Shown here: one piece after another, positions 26,677 through 36,664 of the stretch | How positions within the stretch are numbered: the first letter of the stretch is position 1 | Layout of the letters: each line of letters starts with the position of its first letter | Assembly (NCBI GenBank): GCA_964387025.1 | Contig: CAYLUZ010000001.1 | Coordinates: 434,001-498,000 of the forward strand | Source: PNON01 sp964387025 | GTDB taxonomy: Bacteria > Chloroflexota > Anaerolineae > Anaerolineales > Anaerolineaceae | Direction of reading: 5' to 3' | DNA: 64,000 nt | The notes under the pieces: generated by a model | The model's input: only the letters and a program-made list of their open reading frames with translations | Told to the model about the DNA's origin: nothing | Database searches by the model: none | Translations under genes and position numbers: made by a program

Positions 26677-27699
26677 TTGCACGAGAAACATACCTTACCC
26701 ATGAAAATTATTGAGTATTTTATTAATAATAAGAAGATTTTTCGGTGGATAAAACTCGTAATCATTCTGGGTATCTTTGGGATGTTATTTGTAAAATTCC
26801 CGGTAGAAAAGTTAATGGATGCCCTTCTCGGAATTAATATCGGATTTGCAGTCCTAGGTGTTTCTTTAGGCTATTTAAGTACCTTCCTGTACACATTTTT
26901 TATGTGGATCGTAGTTCAGGAGAAACAAATCCAGATCACTTTAATAAGACTGTATAAAATCAACCTGGAAATAAAATTTTACTCCTTATTTTCCCCCACC
27001 TCTTTAGTCGGGAGTGGAATTCGGCTATATCGCCTAGCTGAAAACCATCGGGTTGAAGACGCATTATCCGCAATTACCTTTTCCAGGTTCATGGATATTA
27101 TTGTAACGTTGATCGACGGCACATTCTGGATCATCATCAGCCTGTACAATGATAAGTTCAACCTTTGGTGGATAGGCATCTTCTTATTCGCTGTCGTTTG
27201 TTTATGGATTATCTTTCTCAAGATCAGTTCACCGACCATCAAGCTATTGGACAAGATTCTGGATTCGCCGAAAGTGCACAACTATATCAAGAAAAGCTTA
27301 TTTTTTATAAAGAAGTATGCCATCTCATTAAGCGAATTTAGAACCATCCCATTTCGCAAAGTCATTCTCCTGGTTCTTACCAGCTTGGTCTACGATCTTT
27401 TTAATACAACAATCCATTATTCATTTGTCCGCGCGTTGCATATTCCGCTGGCATTTGCGACATTGGCTTGGATCAGGTCAGTAATTGCGATCGCATCACT
27501 TATCCCCCTTAATACTTTTGGAGGATTAGGTGTTCGAGAGATAAGCACTTATGTCCTTATGACCGCCAACGGTGTATCGCCGGAACTGGCAATTGCATTT
27601 TCAGTGATGAACTATGTTCGCATCAGTTTGCTAGGTCTAACAGGCGGTATAATAGAATTAATTGATACTTTTCGATCGAAGGAAATAAGAAAAATATGA
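26677..27699 (+). CDS. UPF0104/LPG-synthase-TM (AglD-like) membrane protein 1
   Basis: A 340-aa protein with about eight hydrophobic segments. SPTSLVGSGIRLYRL and IPLNTFGGLGVREISTYVLMT near the C-terminus match the lysylphosphatidylglycerol-synthase transmembrane (UPF0104) family, often found next to glycosyltransferases in glycan loci. Roles as flippases or in lipid carrier use are proposed. AAGAGG five bases before TTG 26677 supports that start over ATG 26701. It overlaps the next GT4 gene by ATGA. Two further members lie at 34663 and 39919. Confidence 0.8.
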   Translation: MHEKHTLPMKIIEYFINNKKIFRWIKLVIILGIFGMLFVKFPVEKLMDALLGINIGFAVLGVSLGYLSTFLYTFFMWIVVQEKQIQITLIRLYKINLEIKFYSLFSPTSLVGSGIRLYRLAENHRVEDALSAITFSRFMDIIVTLIDGTFWIIISLYNDKFNLWWIGIFLFAVVCLWIIFLKISSPTIKLLDKILDSPKVHNYIKKSLFFIKKYAISLSEFRTIPFRKVILLVLTSLVYDLFNTTIHYSFVRALHIPLAFATLAWIRSVIAIASLIPLNTFGGLGVREISTYVLMTANGVSPELAIAFSVMNYVRISLLGLTGGIIELIDTFRSKEIRKI

Positions 27700-28790
27700 G
27701 AATTTGTTTCATTTCAAATGAGATATTTGCATTCGGAAAACACGGGGGCTTTGGTCGGGCAACCCGGATAATCGCGAGGGAATTATATAAACTTGGGCAT
27801 GAAGTTTATGTTGTCATACCCAGGCGCGGTGAACAAAAAAAATATGAAGTCCTGGACGGAATTAAGGTTCTGGGTTATGAGATCAACAACCCATTCAAAG
27901 CCAAAGAACTCCTACTTGAAGCGGATGCCCAGATCTACCACTCTGAAGAGCCTTCATTTATTACTTTTTTAGCGCTGCAATACCTGCCTGACAGGCATCA
28001 TGTCATCACTTTTAGAGATACAAGGACATTCAAGGACTGGATGATTGAATTCGATCAACCTTCAAAATCCAAGTTCCAGGTAATAAAAAACATGTTTTTT
28101 GAGGATAGCATATTTACGCACATCAGTGTCAAACGGGCGGATGTATTAGGTGCTGCAGCATTATTCCTTATTGAAAAAGCACAGAGAAAATATAAACTAA
28201 CAAAACCACCGATATTATTACCAACACCGGTACAAATTCCGCCATTAATTGTAAAGGCGACTGTACCGACAATTGTATTTGTTTCACGGCTAGATCGACG
28301 AAAAAGACCTGAAAAGTTTTATGACCTGGCTCTGAATTTCCCGGAAGCGACATTCTGTGTGATTGGAAGGGGACAAGATGAAAAATATATAACTGAGCTC
28401 AATCAACAATACAAAGATACACCAAATTTGAAGTTATACGACTTTATTGATCAATTTAATGACAATCGTTTTTCCGAGATAATTTCGAGTGCCTGGGTAC
28501 TTGTAAACACCTCACTGCGAGAAGGATTACCTAATTCTTTCCTGGAGGCGGCCGCCCATCAATGCGCGATTTTAAGCGAGGTTGACCCGGATGGTTTCGC
28601 TTCAAGATTTGGATGCCATGTAGAAGACGGGAATTTTCAGGAAGGGCTGGAAAAATTACTCAAAAATAACCTATGGAGAGAAAAAGGGTTGGAGGGTCAT
28701 GAATATATCAAACAGACTTATAGCACTCCTGCTGCAATGGCAATCCACCTTAATGTATATGAACGATTAATAAATGAACCATATTCATAA
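27696..28790 (+). CDS. GT4-type glycosyltransferase
   Basis: A 364-aa GT-B enzyme. The N-terminal domain is MRICFISNEIFAFGKHGGFGRATRII, with the glycine loop that contacts the donor. The C-terminal half contains VFVSRLDRRKRPEKF, a GRGQDEKY loop and NTSLREGLPNSFLEAAAHQCAILSEV, where the Glu of EGLPNSFLEA is the GT4 signature. It probably adds a sugar to the growing repeat unit in the cytosol. Its ATG overlaps the stop of the UPF0104 gene, suggesting coupled expression. Confidence 0.87.
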   Translation: MRICFISNEIFAFGKHGGFGRATRIIARELYKLGHEVYVVIPRRGEQKKYEVLDGIKVLGYEINNPFKAKELLLEADAQIYHSEEPSFITFLALQYLPDRHHVITFRDTRTFKDWMIEFDQPSKSKFQVIKNMFFEDSIFTHISVKRADVLGAAALFLIEKAQRKYKLTKPPILLPTPVQIPPLIVKATVPTIVFVSRLDRRKRPEKFYDLALNFPEATFCVIGRGQDEKYITELNQQYKDTPNLKLYDFIDQFNDNRFSEIISSAWVLVNTSLREGLPNSFLEAAAHQCAILSEVDPDGFASRFGCHVEDGNFQEGLEKLLKNNLWREKGLEGHEYIKQTYSTPAAMAIHLNVYERLINEPYS

Positions 28791-28826
28791 ATTCGACCCA
28801 AAATTCCCCCAGAGAAAAGAGAAGTT

Positions 28827-29495
28827 ATGAGAAATGTTAATTCTCTCCAAGTAAACAATTTGCACTATTCTTTTAATAATTATTCATCTGAAAGAAGGTA
28901 TTTAAGTTATTATCATCAGATAAAGAATATCATGTTCCTTGTTGAAACAAAAAAAGCCACCAAAATATTAATTGCTGGAAAAGGAGATGGGGTTGTTCAA
29001 AAAATACTGGAAGCATATGACGAATTATTCAACCTTAAATTGGTGGTGAAAACCTTTGATTTTGCAGAAGACTTACATCCAGATATTTTGGGAGATCTGG
29101 TTGAAATCAATAATTTGATTACAGAAAAGTACGATATTATTTTATGCTGTCAGGTCCTTGAGCATTTACCTTTTGAAGAATCGTTATTAGTCTTAGCTCA
29201 CATGCAAAAACTCTCAAGATATGTGATCCTTAGCGTACCATATAAAGCTATAACAATACGGGGAACACTCAAAATGCCTCTTTTGCAAGAAATTGAATAT
29301 TGTTTGAAAGTACCGTTTTGGCAGAATAGAAAAGGGATGGTCGATTCACGGCATTACTGGGAATTAGGTTTTAATGTTACTTTAAAGAAATATAAAGAGA
29401 CGATAAAAAAAATTGGTTATTGCATAATTTCATCACACATATTAAAAAAGGATGGATATAAATATTTCTTTTTACTTGAATCGGGGAATGATTAA
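28827..29495 (+). CDS. SAM-dependent methyltransferase, class I-like
   Basis: A 222-aa protein. The Rossmann core reads ILIAGKGDGVVQKIL (a lax form of motif I), then VKTFDFAEDLHPDILGDL, then YDIILCCQVLEHLPFEE (motif for the fourth strand) and YVILSVPYK. This matches class I SAM methyltransferases common in glycan clusters. The acceptor is unknown, perhaps a sugar hydroxyl. The gene is strongly AT-rich, as is the following gene, which starts one base before its end. AGAGAAAAGAGAAG precedes the ATG. Confidence 0.75.
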   Translation: MRNVNSLQVNNLHYSFNNYSSERRYLSYYHQIKNIMFLVETKKATKILIAGKGDGVVQKILEAYDELFNLKLVVKTFDFAEDLHPDILGDLVEINNLITEKYDIILCCQVLEHLPFEESLLVLAHMQKLSRYVILSVPYKAITIRGTLKMPLLQEIEYCLKVPFWQNRKGMVDSRHYWELGFNVTLKKYKETIKKIGYCIISSHILKKDGYKYFFLLESGND

Positions 29496-30826
29496 TGAAT
29501 AAATTAAAAAATATTGTATTGTTAGATTTTTGTTCTGAAAAAAATCGTGGCGACGCTGCCATGCAAGTTGGTTTATTGAAGCTAGTTAATAAATTTATCA
29601 ACGAACCGATAATTTCCATTATCTCGGTGTTTGGAGCAAATCAAGCCAAACAGTTATTAAATGAATATGATCATTCTAGTAAATTCCCAGTTACTATTCT
29701 CGGCGGATTAAAACCTACGTTTTATCCGCTGGATAATACTGAAAATCCATCCATATTATCAATTGAATTGAAACAGGCTTTTTGTTTTGGTATCAATTTA
29801 ATTTTACTATTTCTTTTAACCATAAAAACTCCATTTCCGATTCTTAAGGTTCTTTTACCATTGGAATACTACGACTCATTAAAGCATATACGGGACGCTG
29901 ATTTAATTATTTGGAACGGAAGAAATTTTAGGTCTAGGGAAAATCAAATAGTTGAAATATTTAGGACACTGAATGTGGTTTATCATGCTTTGGTTTGTAG
30001 TTCCCTTTCCAAGCCTATTTCATGTGTTGGAGCTTCGGTTTGGCATTTAAACAATCCTTTATCGCGATTAATATTAAAGTATACCTTTAGTAAATGTTTC
30101 TTTTTATCATTGCGAGAAGAATTATCCTTTAATGAAGCAAAATTACTTTTAGGAGGAAAAAGCAAAACGCGAATATCATTATTACCTGATTTGTCTTTTG
30201 CTGTTTTTGATATTGGAAAAGAAATAAAAGCAAAACGGGAACCAATTTCTGATTCTCAATTTCCGAAGACTATTGGTCTTACGATATATGATTGGAAAGA
30301 TGATGGTGCGAAGGTTCGAAATGATTATAAAAAGGTAATATCTGGCGTAATTGAATATTGTCTAAAGCAAAATTCAAAAATAGTAATCATTCCGCAAGTC
30401 ACTAAAAAGTGGGAAGATAGTACTTCCCTTGCATCAGAATTAGTCCAAGCACAAGACAATAAAGAAAACATTTCTATACTTAATGGCGATCCAACAATTG
30501 ATGAATTGCTTTCCATTTATTCAAAATTAGATTTCCTTATTGCCACAAGAATGCATTCCGCAATTTTCGCATCTTTTGTTGGAACTCCATTAGTTGCTAT
30601 ATCATACGATAAGGGGGGGAAGTGGAGTATTGTTCAGGAATTAGGTTATAAAGACTTTATTATTAATTACACAGATGTTACTATCCCAAAATTACTCGAA
30701 AAAATTCAAAAATGTTGGGATGGAAGAAATTCAATATTAAAAGTAATCGGTAATAATACTCAAATAAAATCCAATTATGTAGAATTAAATATTAAAGATT
30801 TATTAGAGGCTTCACCCTTTTTTTAA
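29495..30826 (+). CDS. Polysaccharide pyruvyl transferase family protein
   Basis: A 443-aa protein of the PS_pyruv_trans/CsaB family, which moves the pyruvyl group of phosphoenolpyruvate to sugars to form ketals. It opens with CSEKNRGDAAMQVGLLKL (the GDxA-type N-terminal loop). GASVWHLNNPLSRLI and FFLSLREELSFNEAKLL follow, and the C-terminal half has FLIATRMHSAIFASFVGTPLVAISYD, a hallmark with conserved RxHS. The AT-rich composition fits its upstream methyltransferase neighbour. It would add a negative charge to the glycan. Confidence 0.83.
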   Translation: MNKLKNIVLLDFCSEKNRGDAAMQVGLLKLVNKFINEPIISIISVFGANQAKQLLNEYDHSSKFPVTILGGLKPTFYPLDNTENPSILSIELKQAFCFGINLILLFLLTIKTPFPILKVLLPLEYYDSLKHIRDADLIIWNGRNFRSRENQIVEIFRTLNVVYHALVCSSLSKPISCVGASVWHLNNPLSRLILKYTFSKCFFLSLREELSFNEAKLLLGGKSKTRISLLPDLSFAVFDIGKEIKAKREPISDSQFPKTIGLTIYDWKDDGAKVRNDYKKVISGVIEYCLKQNSKIVIIPQVTKKWEDSTSLASELVQAQDNKENISILNGDPTIDELLSIYSKLDFLIATRMHSAIFASFVGTPLVAISYDKGGKWSIVQELGYKDFIINYTDVTIPKLLEKIQKCWDGRNSILKVIGNNTQIKSNYVELNIKDLLEASPFF

Positions 30827-31039
30827 TATTTGAATTTGCAATAGCTCACGAATCTTACGAAAACCATATATTTAAAACTCAAAACCTACTATTTCTATGG
30901 ATTATTATGGCAGGTTATATAATTGATAAAAGAAGGTTTTTTGTACTGAAATATCTCATATTTTTTGGCTGATTGAACAATGTAATTCAGAGATTTATTT
31001 TCTCCGTGCTATACGGTTTTAGCCAAATGGAGTAGAGGA

Positions 31040-32230
31040 ATGTTTCTGTTTATTGACAGAGCACGCAAGTTCTTCATTAATTATTGGAGATTGATCGTCT
31101 TCAATCTTATTCTTGTACTTATTTTTTTCCCTATTACATATCAACAAACAGTCATGTTCGATACAAGCGATTATAGATCCAAGCTGAATGTTGCCAAGTA
31201 TTTTGGCGAGACAGGTAAGGTGTTTGACATATTTCAAGGTGTTCATACGCCGCTCTTCTATTTCGGAACTCTATTTTTTAAAGAGATTTTTGGATTTTCA
31301 TATGAGTTTGGGCAGATAATAACAATTCTCCTATGTTATCCACTCATGGGGAATATCATCTTCTCCCAGGTAAGAAAAGTAAACGGAGCAATGGACGGGT
31401 GGAAGGGAATGCTTGTCACTCTGGGGATAATCATTGCCGGTCCCCTATTTTTTCTGGTATTTGTGGACCACAAATTCTATTTTGGATATGTCGGGTTTGC
31501 GTTGTACCACAATCCCACGATCATCATGCTGCGTCCATTTGCCTTGTTATTATGGTTGATAACTATAAGTAATTTCTTCAAAGAGAAACTTATCATTCGG
31601 GATATTTTCTTAGGACTTGGTGCGATGATTATTGCCACAATCGCGAAACCAAGTTATACCATTTGTATTTTTCCCGGGATGGGTATAGTTTTCTTATGGC
31701 AACTCCTCACACACAGGAAAATTAATTGGAAGTATGCGATTATTGTTTTTTTTGTACCAGCAATCCTTATAATAATCAGGTTACCTCTTGAGACTCTTAA
31801 TAATCTTATATTTGGAGACAATAGAATAATGATTGCCCCATTTAGAGTAACGCATTGGATGAGCAGATATCTGATATTCAAATATTTGCTTTCAATCATT
31901 TTTCCATTAAGTTTATCGTTGATTTTTCTAAAGAAAGTAGTTCAAGATAGAGCAATGGTGATTGCCTGGTTGATTTTTGGAATCGGGACGTCATATGGAT
32001 ATCTTCTGACGCAGACGGGCACGTCAGAATTTGCAGCTAATTTTCTTTGGAGTACACAGATCACCCTTTTTATCTTGTTCTTTCAATCCATCATTTTTTT
32101 ACTTTCCCAAAAATTTACAGAAAATTGGCAAAAAATAACCAAAGTGGTTTTATGGTCAATTTTCACTACGCAGGTGCTCTTCGGTATAATTTATTATGTC
32201 CACTGTTTCATTGATCCAATATATATTTAG
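31040..32230 (+). CDS. Polytopic membrane protein of unknown function (intact parent of the 50485/52722 pseudogene)
   Basis: A 396-aa protein with about ten hydrophobic segments. The first follows a basic start (IDRARKFF). A periplasmic loop has TYQQTVMFDTSDYRSK, and the middle has YHNPTIIMLRPFALLL and AKPSYTICIFPG. The N-terminal and C-terminal ends match the two pseudogene fragments at 50485-50633 and 52722-52970. I cannot assign a function; GT-C glycosyltransferase or Wzy-like polymerase are possible. A TGCTATACG extended -10-like box lies about 25 nt upstream of the ATG. The 213 nt before it hold no gene I can support. Confidence 0.65.
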   Translation: MFLFIDRARKFFINYWRLIVFNLILVLIFFPITYQQTVMFDTSDYRSKLNVAKYFGETGKVFDIFQGVHTPLFYFGTLFFKEIFGFSYEFGQIITILLCYPLMGNIIFSQVRKVNGAMDGWKGMLVTLGIIIAGPLFFLVFVDHKFYFGYVGFALYHNPTIIMLRPFALLLWLITISNFFKEKLIIRDIFLGLGAMIIATIAKPSYTICIFPGMGIVFLWQLLTHRKINWKYAIIVFFVPAILIIIRLPLETLNNLIFGDNRIMIAPFRVTHWMSRYLIFKYLLSIIFPLSLSLIFLKKVVQDRAMVIAWLIFGIGTSYGYLLTQTGTSEFAANFLWSTQITLFILFFQSIIFLLSQKFTENWQKITKVVLWSIFTTQVLFGIIYYVHCFIDPIYI

Positions 32231-32432
32231 TAAAATGATGAGTTTAAGGGGGAGGGCAGATTGTTTAATTAGTGATCTAAAACGTGGGGTACTAATAGAA
32301 CCTGACACACGAAACCTCGAGTTTTCTTATCCATCTGTTATTGAAATAGCAGGTTATAATCAGAAAACAACCTCATATTAGCGAATTATTGAATATCAGG
32401 TATTATAAATTTATTTTTGCTTCAGGTGAAAG

Positions 32433-33407
32433 ATGGAACTTTCGATCGTAGTCCCTGTTTATAACGAAGAGAAGAATTTACCCCTGCTCAATGAAGCCAT
32501 CCGTCAATCAATGAAAGCTTATGATAAAAGTTGGGAAATAGTTTTTGTGGATGACGGGAGTAAAGACAATAGCTTGAGAGTGCTTGAATCGTTGGTTGAG
32601 GGTGATCCGGAGTGCATTCGTGTGATCGAATTACGCCGTAACTTTGGTCAAACCGCAGCCCTTGCAGCTGGGATAGACCAATCCCAGGGAAGCATTATCG
32701 TTATGTTGGATGCAGATATGCAAAATGACCCCATAGATATCCCAATGATGCTTGCAAAGATTGATGAAGGGTATGATGTTGTCTCAGGTTGGCGGAAGGA
32801 TCGGAAAGATACTTTTATTAACAGGACGTTACCATCGAAAATAGCCAATGGATTGATCTCATGGGTTACTGGTGTACATTTACATGACTATGGGTGCACA
32901 TTGAAAGCTTACCGTCGGGAAGTGATCACCGGATTCAGGTTGTATGGGGAAATGCACCGTTTCATCCCCGTGTATGCCAACCGCTTCGGAGCAAAGATTA
33001 TCGAGGTACCTGTTCATCATCATCCACGAAAATTTGGAAAAACGAAATATGGATTGGAACGAACGATCAAAGTATTACTGGATCTTTTTACCGTGAAGTT
33101 CCTGATTAGCTATTCCAGTAAACCCATTTATCTTTTTGGTGGAGCAGGTGTATTAATGATGGTGGTTGCTGCACTGTTTTTGCTCTTTTTATTCATACGC
33201 AGGATATGGTTCTTAGTCTCTGTCACACAATCTCCTCTTTTTCTTATAAGTACTTTGTTAGGTTTGATGGGATTTCAATCAGTTATGATGGGTTTGATTG
33301 CTGAACTTTTGGTGCGCACTTATCATGAATCACAGGGTAAACCGATCTATAACATAAAAAACATTATCTCGGATCAAATCATTCCAGAGCCAAAGCACAG
33401 AAGCTAA
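32433..33407 (+). CDS. GT2 glycosyltransferase, DPM1/ArnC/GtrB-like with membrane anchor
   Basis: A 324-aa GT-A enzyme. The catalytic domain has SIVVPVYNEEKNL, FVDDGSKDNS, IVMLDADMQNDP (DAD metal motif), SGWRKDRKDTF and a QTAALAAGID-type segment. Two C-terminal membrane helices span about 235-290. This architecture makes polyprenyl-phosphate sugars from NDP-sugars. It would supply donor lipids to the GT-C-like proteins in the locus. It overlaps the GT4 gene that follows by one base. CAGGTGAAAG precedes the ATG. Confidence 0.87.
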   Translation: MELSIVVPVYNEEKNLPLLNEAIRQSMKAYDKSWEIVFVDDGSKDNSLRVLESLVEGDPECIRVIELRRNFGQTAALAAGIDQSQGSIIVMLDADMQNDPIDIPMMLAKIDEGYDVVSGWRKDRKDTFINRTLPSKIANGLISWVTGVHLHDYGCTLKAYRREVITGFRLYGEMHRFIPVYANRFGAKIIEVPVHHHPRKFGKTKYGLERTIKVLLDLFTVKFLISYSSKPIYLFGGAGVLMMVVAALFLLFLFIRRIWFLVSVTQSPLFLISTLLGLMGFQSVMMGLIAELLVRTYHESQGKPIYNIKNIISDQIIPEPKHRS

Positions 33408-34534
33408 TGCGCATACTTGTCCTAATTCATGAATATCCTCCGGTGGGAGGAGGTGGCGGACAGGTCGCTGAAGATATTTGCGGGGGGTTGGTTAAGCGCG
33501 GGCATGAAGTTCGAGTAATTACAACTCACCTGAAAGGGCTGCCACTTAAAGAAATTCGTTCTGGTGTCCAGATAATTCGATTACGTTCCGGGCGTAAATT
33601 TGCTTACAAAGCGACATTCTCAGCGATGTTATTTTTTATCTTTGCCGGATTTTGGCATGGATTGGAAGAGATACACAATTGGAAACCGGATATTATTCAT
33701 GTACATTTCGCTGTCCCCACGGGTGTTCTGGGTTGGTGGTTATCCATTTTCACCAATGTTCCCTATATATTAACTGCTCATTTAGGAGATGTCCCGGGAG
33801 GAGTACCAGAAAAAACCGATAAATGGTTCCGCTGGGTGGCTCCGTTTACGCCACCCATATGGAATCGTGCGAAAAGAGTTGTGGCTGTAAGTGAATATAC
33901 AAAAGCTTTGGCTCTTCAGCATTATCCTGTAACTATTCAGGTCATACCAAATGGCGTTTCCACAAATGAATTCGATCCGGGAAAAATATCCATTCAGAAA
34001 CCGCCCACCATTATATTTGCCGGGAGAATTGTTCCTCAAAAGAATCCACTCCAAGTGATCCGATCATTAGCTGAGATCAAAGAGCTGGAATGGCTTTGCG
34101 TAATTGTTGGTGATGGATCTTTGAAATCAGAAATGGAATCAGAAGCAGTCCGCCTGGGAATCAATGACCGAATCACCTTCACCGGATGGCTTTCTCCAGA
34201 TCAAGTGCACGAATGGTTTAAAAAGAGCGATATTCTTTTTATGCCGTCATTATCTGAAGGATTACCAGTGGTTGGGGTTCAGGCAATATCCATGGGGTTG
34301 GCGCTTGTTACCGGGAAAGTTGGCGGATTTATTGATCTAGTGGATGTAGGAAAAAATGGATTCTTGCACCTCCCCTCTGAAATCGAGAAGTTTTCCCAAT
34401 CATTGAGGTTTCTTTTAAATGACCATAAACAGCTTTTCGATTTTCGAAATAAAAGCCGGGAAATTTCAACAAAATTTGATATGGAACGGATAGTGGAAGA
34501 GTATGAGCGGATATTTTTGGAGTGTAAGGAATAG
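33407..34534 (+). CDS. GT4-type glycosyltransferase
   Basis: A 375-aa GT-B enzyme. It opens MRILVLIHEYPPVGGGGGQVAED, with a glycine-rich donor loop. IIHVHFAVPTGVLGWWL and VAVSEYTKALAL are typical of the N-terminal half. The C-terminal half has FAGRIVPQKNPLQVI and MPSLSEGLPVVGVQAISMGLALVTGKVGG (family Glu in SEGLP). It overlaps the preceding GT2 gene by one base. The probable role is cytosolic sugar transfer. A 128-nt gap before the next gene holds nothing I can support. Confidence 0.88.
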   Translation: MRILVLIHEYPPVGGGGGQVAEDICGGLVKRGHEVRVITTHLKGLPLKEIRSGVQIIRLRSGRKFAYKATFSAMLFFIFAGFWHGLEEIHNWKPDIIHVHFAVPTGVLGWWLSIFTNVPYILTAHLGDVPGGVPEKTDKWFRWVAPFTPPIWNRAKRVVAVSEYTKALALQHYPVTIQVIPNGVSTNEFDPGKISIQKPPTIIFAGRIVPQKNPLQVIRSLAEIKELEWLCVIVGDGSLKSEMESEAVRLGINDRITFTGWLSPDQVHEWFKKSDILFMPSLSEGLPVVGVQAISMGLALVTGKVGGFIDLVDVGKNGFLHLPSEIEKFSQSLRFLLNDHKQLFDFRNKSREISTKFDMERIVEEYERIFLECKE

Positions 34535-34662
34535 AATTGAGTCGGATGATTGTTGCCAATGGTGATACCGATGGAATGGAAAGTAAAATGTGACATAACG
34601 GCTTCTTGCATATGGAGATATTACCGTGGTGGCATAATTTACATAAGGATTGAGATTCATAA

Positions 34663-35601
34663 ATGAATAACAAGTATGTTCAATTGGGCATAAAAATTTT
34701 CCGCATTATTATTCCCATTATTTTGATTTATATCTTAATTTGGAAAATTAATTGGAAGGAAGCTTTAACAGCATTACGCAGTTTCCCGGTTGGCATGTTT
34801 ATTATCGCGGTTTTATTATTCATATTTTCGAATTTATTATTTAGTCTGCGCTGGTTTTATCTATTGAATACAGCTGGCTCAAAAGATAAATTTAGTTATA
34901 TATTAAGCTTGGTATTCTATTCATTATTCTTATCAAATTTTTTACCGACAACAATTGGCGGTGATCTTGTTAAAATTATAGGTGTAGTGGATTCCAAAGG
35001 TTCCGTCAGCAGAACTGTGCAAATATCAACCATTATTGCGGATAGAGGTTTTAGTTTTCTAAGTAAGCTACTATTGCTTCCACTGACGATTTGGTACTTC
35101 AGAGGTATTCTTACATTTGCACGTTCTGATGAAATCTTACTCTCATCATACTTCCTTTCAGGTCTTCCCAAGAAGATGAGGAAAATGATTAATAAGTATT
35201 TAATAGCAATCAGGCCCTGGTTTCAAATCAAACACCTGGCAATAATTCTGAGTATTTCCTGGACGTCCCTGATGATTAATGGGATTGCGTTCTGGGTAAT
35301 CGTCCATACCTTAAATCCAACAATCTCATACCTGCAAGTATTTGGGGTGATGATTCTCACGTACTTTGTTGGATTACTTCCAATCTCACTTAATGGGATT
35401 GGAGTTCAGGAAGGCAGCATTACCTATTTGCTGGTGTTGAGCGGATTATCATCCAGTGAGGGTATTGCTGCTGCTTTATTAACAAGGCTCATGTCGTTAT
35501 CAGTGAGTTTAATGGGAGGTATTTGGTTACTCGTGGCTGGTAGAGATTTGTTGTCACTAACTAGAAATCGTCAGAAGGATGCTACTATAAAAGAAGAATA
35601 A
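34663..35601 (+). CDS. UPF0104/LPG-synthase-TM membrane protein 2
   Basis: A 312-aa protein with about eight hydrophobic segments. It contains SNFLPTTIGGDLVK and LLPISLNGIGVQEGSITYLLV, the two family signatures, and is closest within the window to the copy at 39919, which reads SNFLPTTIGGDLVR and LLPVSINGLGLQEISITYLY. The role is likely in glycan or lipid carrier handling, as for the other two copies. Translation starts at ATG 34663 with no strong ribosome-binding site. Confidence 0.82.
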   Translation: MNNKYVQLGIKIFRIIIPIILIYILIWKINWKEALTALRSFPVGMFIIAVLLFIFSNLLFSLRWFYLLNTAGSKDKFSYILSLVFYSLFLSNFLPTTIGGDLVKIIGVVDSKGSVSRTVQISTIIADRGFSFLSKLLLLPLTIWYFRGILTFARSDEILLSSYFLSGLPKKMRKMINKYLIAIRPWFQIKHLAIILSISWTSLMINGIAFWVIVHTLNPTISYLQVFGVMILTYFVGLLPISLNGIGVQEGSITYLLVLSGLSSSEGIAAALLTRLMSLSVSLMGGIWLLVAGRDLLSLTRNRQKDATIKEE

Positions 35602-35725
35602 TATCGATGTATATGGTTATCGCGAGCTATCCTATTCGGAAACGTACTCATCAGTCTTCTCCTCGCTCATCAATGGAATGATCTTGCCCATTTTCTAATC
35701 CAGAAGAATGAATAGTTGATGAAAT

Positions 35726-36493
35726 CTATCTTTTTCTTTTTGCCACGATGAATAAGCGCCGCCCTCTAGGTGTTGGAAAAAGATCATCTATAAAAAATAG
35801 GTAATAGAGAATTGTTGAAGCGAGATGTTTAATTAACGAATTATTATCCTGCATTACAGCATCAGGTTTTATTCTGTTTAATACCAGTGAATAATATAAA
35901 CTATAGATTGGCCACCCCCAGCATAAATTTTCGAGAACATCGAAATTTAATTGCCTAAGCGCATTTTCCAACTCTCCGATCTCAAAGCGGCGGTAATGGT
36001 GGGCAAATACATCATGGGCGCTCATATGTTTCATTAATGCGGGAACAGTGATGAAGATAAATCCCTTAGAATCCACGAGATTCGATATATTAAGTAATGC
36101 ACCTTTCCAATCATCAATATGTTCCAAAACTTCTGAGGCTACAACCCCGGTGTATGCTCTTTGGGGTAAGGTACTACTATTCGTAATATCCATTATCAAT
36201 GTAGATTCGATGAAGCTGTTTTTCCCTACTATATCCAAAGCGCTTTGAGAAATCTCAGCTGCATTGTAAGTAAGGTTATTATTAAAGGTCTTATAAATAT
36301 TTGACAGTAATTTTCCATCTCCACAACCGATATCAATTATCGACCCATGAGACATATATTTCTTAATGAATTTCAAAATAATGCGTAATCTTGTTTGAAC
36401 ACCTGGACCAACACTAAGCAAATATCGCCATTCATTATTCCACAATTTGTCGTATTGAGCCTGTACGGTTTGATCAATCGGATTTTTATTCAT
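35726..36493 (-). CDS. Class I SAM-dependent methyltransferase
   Basis: A 255-aa protein. Motif I is IIDIGCGDGKLLSNI, followed by YNAAEIS (acidic residue for ribose), YTGVVASEVLEHIDDW and LVDSKGFIFITVPA. The MSAHDVFAHHYRRFEIGEL segment is common in sugar-locus methyltransferases. The acceptor is unknown. Its ATG overlaps a TAA that closes an unexplained open frame upstream (TAATG at 36491-36495), so it may be translationally coupled to something there. Confidence 0.82.
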   Translation of the reverse strand: MNKNPIDQTVQAQYDKLWNNEWRYLLSVGPGVQTRLRIILKFIKKYMSHGSIIDIGCGDGKLLSNIYKTFNNNLTYNAAEISQSALDIVGKNSFIESTLIMDITNSSTLPQRAYTGVVASEVLEHIDDWKGALLNISNLVDSKGFIFITVPALMKHMSAHDVFAHHYRRFEIGELENALRQLNFDVLENLCWGWPIYSLYYSLVLNRIKPDAVMQDNNSLIKHLASTILYYLFFIDDLFPTPRGRRLFIVAKRKR

Positions 36494-36660
36494 TATTTTT
36501 CACTTATTACACATACAGGATTAATATTATCAAATAATAAAATTGCCGGAAGCAATTCCTGAGATGCATAGTCTCCCGGGGTATCGTTTACTAATGATGA
36601 GGTTGTTTCTGGTAACGGGTTGCTAAAATTATTTGGTAATTTCTGATCCGAGTTACCGTC
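36493..36660 (-). other. Unexplained open frame between two methyltransferase genes
   Basis: After the stop of the methyltransferase at 36665, another frame stays open for about 56 codons and ends in TAA, overlapping the next methyltransferase ATG. It reads protein-like (NWDGNSDQKLPNN and, at its end, NPVCVISEK) but has no ATG start. It is either a small coupled gene or the remnant of one; no family is recognised. Confidence 0.3.
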
Positions 36661-36664
36661 CCAG

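Noticed and set aside
32196..32381. A 61-codon frame after the 31040 membrane gene
   Set aside because: It starts inside the previous gene, has no ribosome-binding site and resembles nothing I recognise. The interval to 32433 is best left as non-coding.
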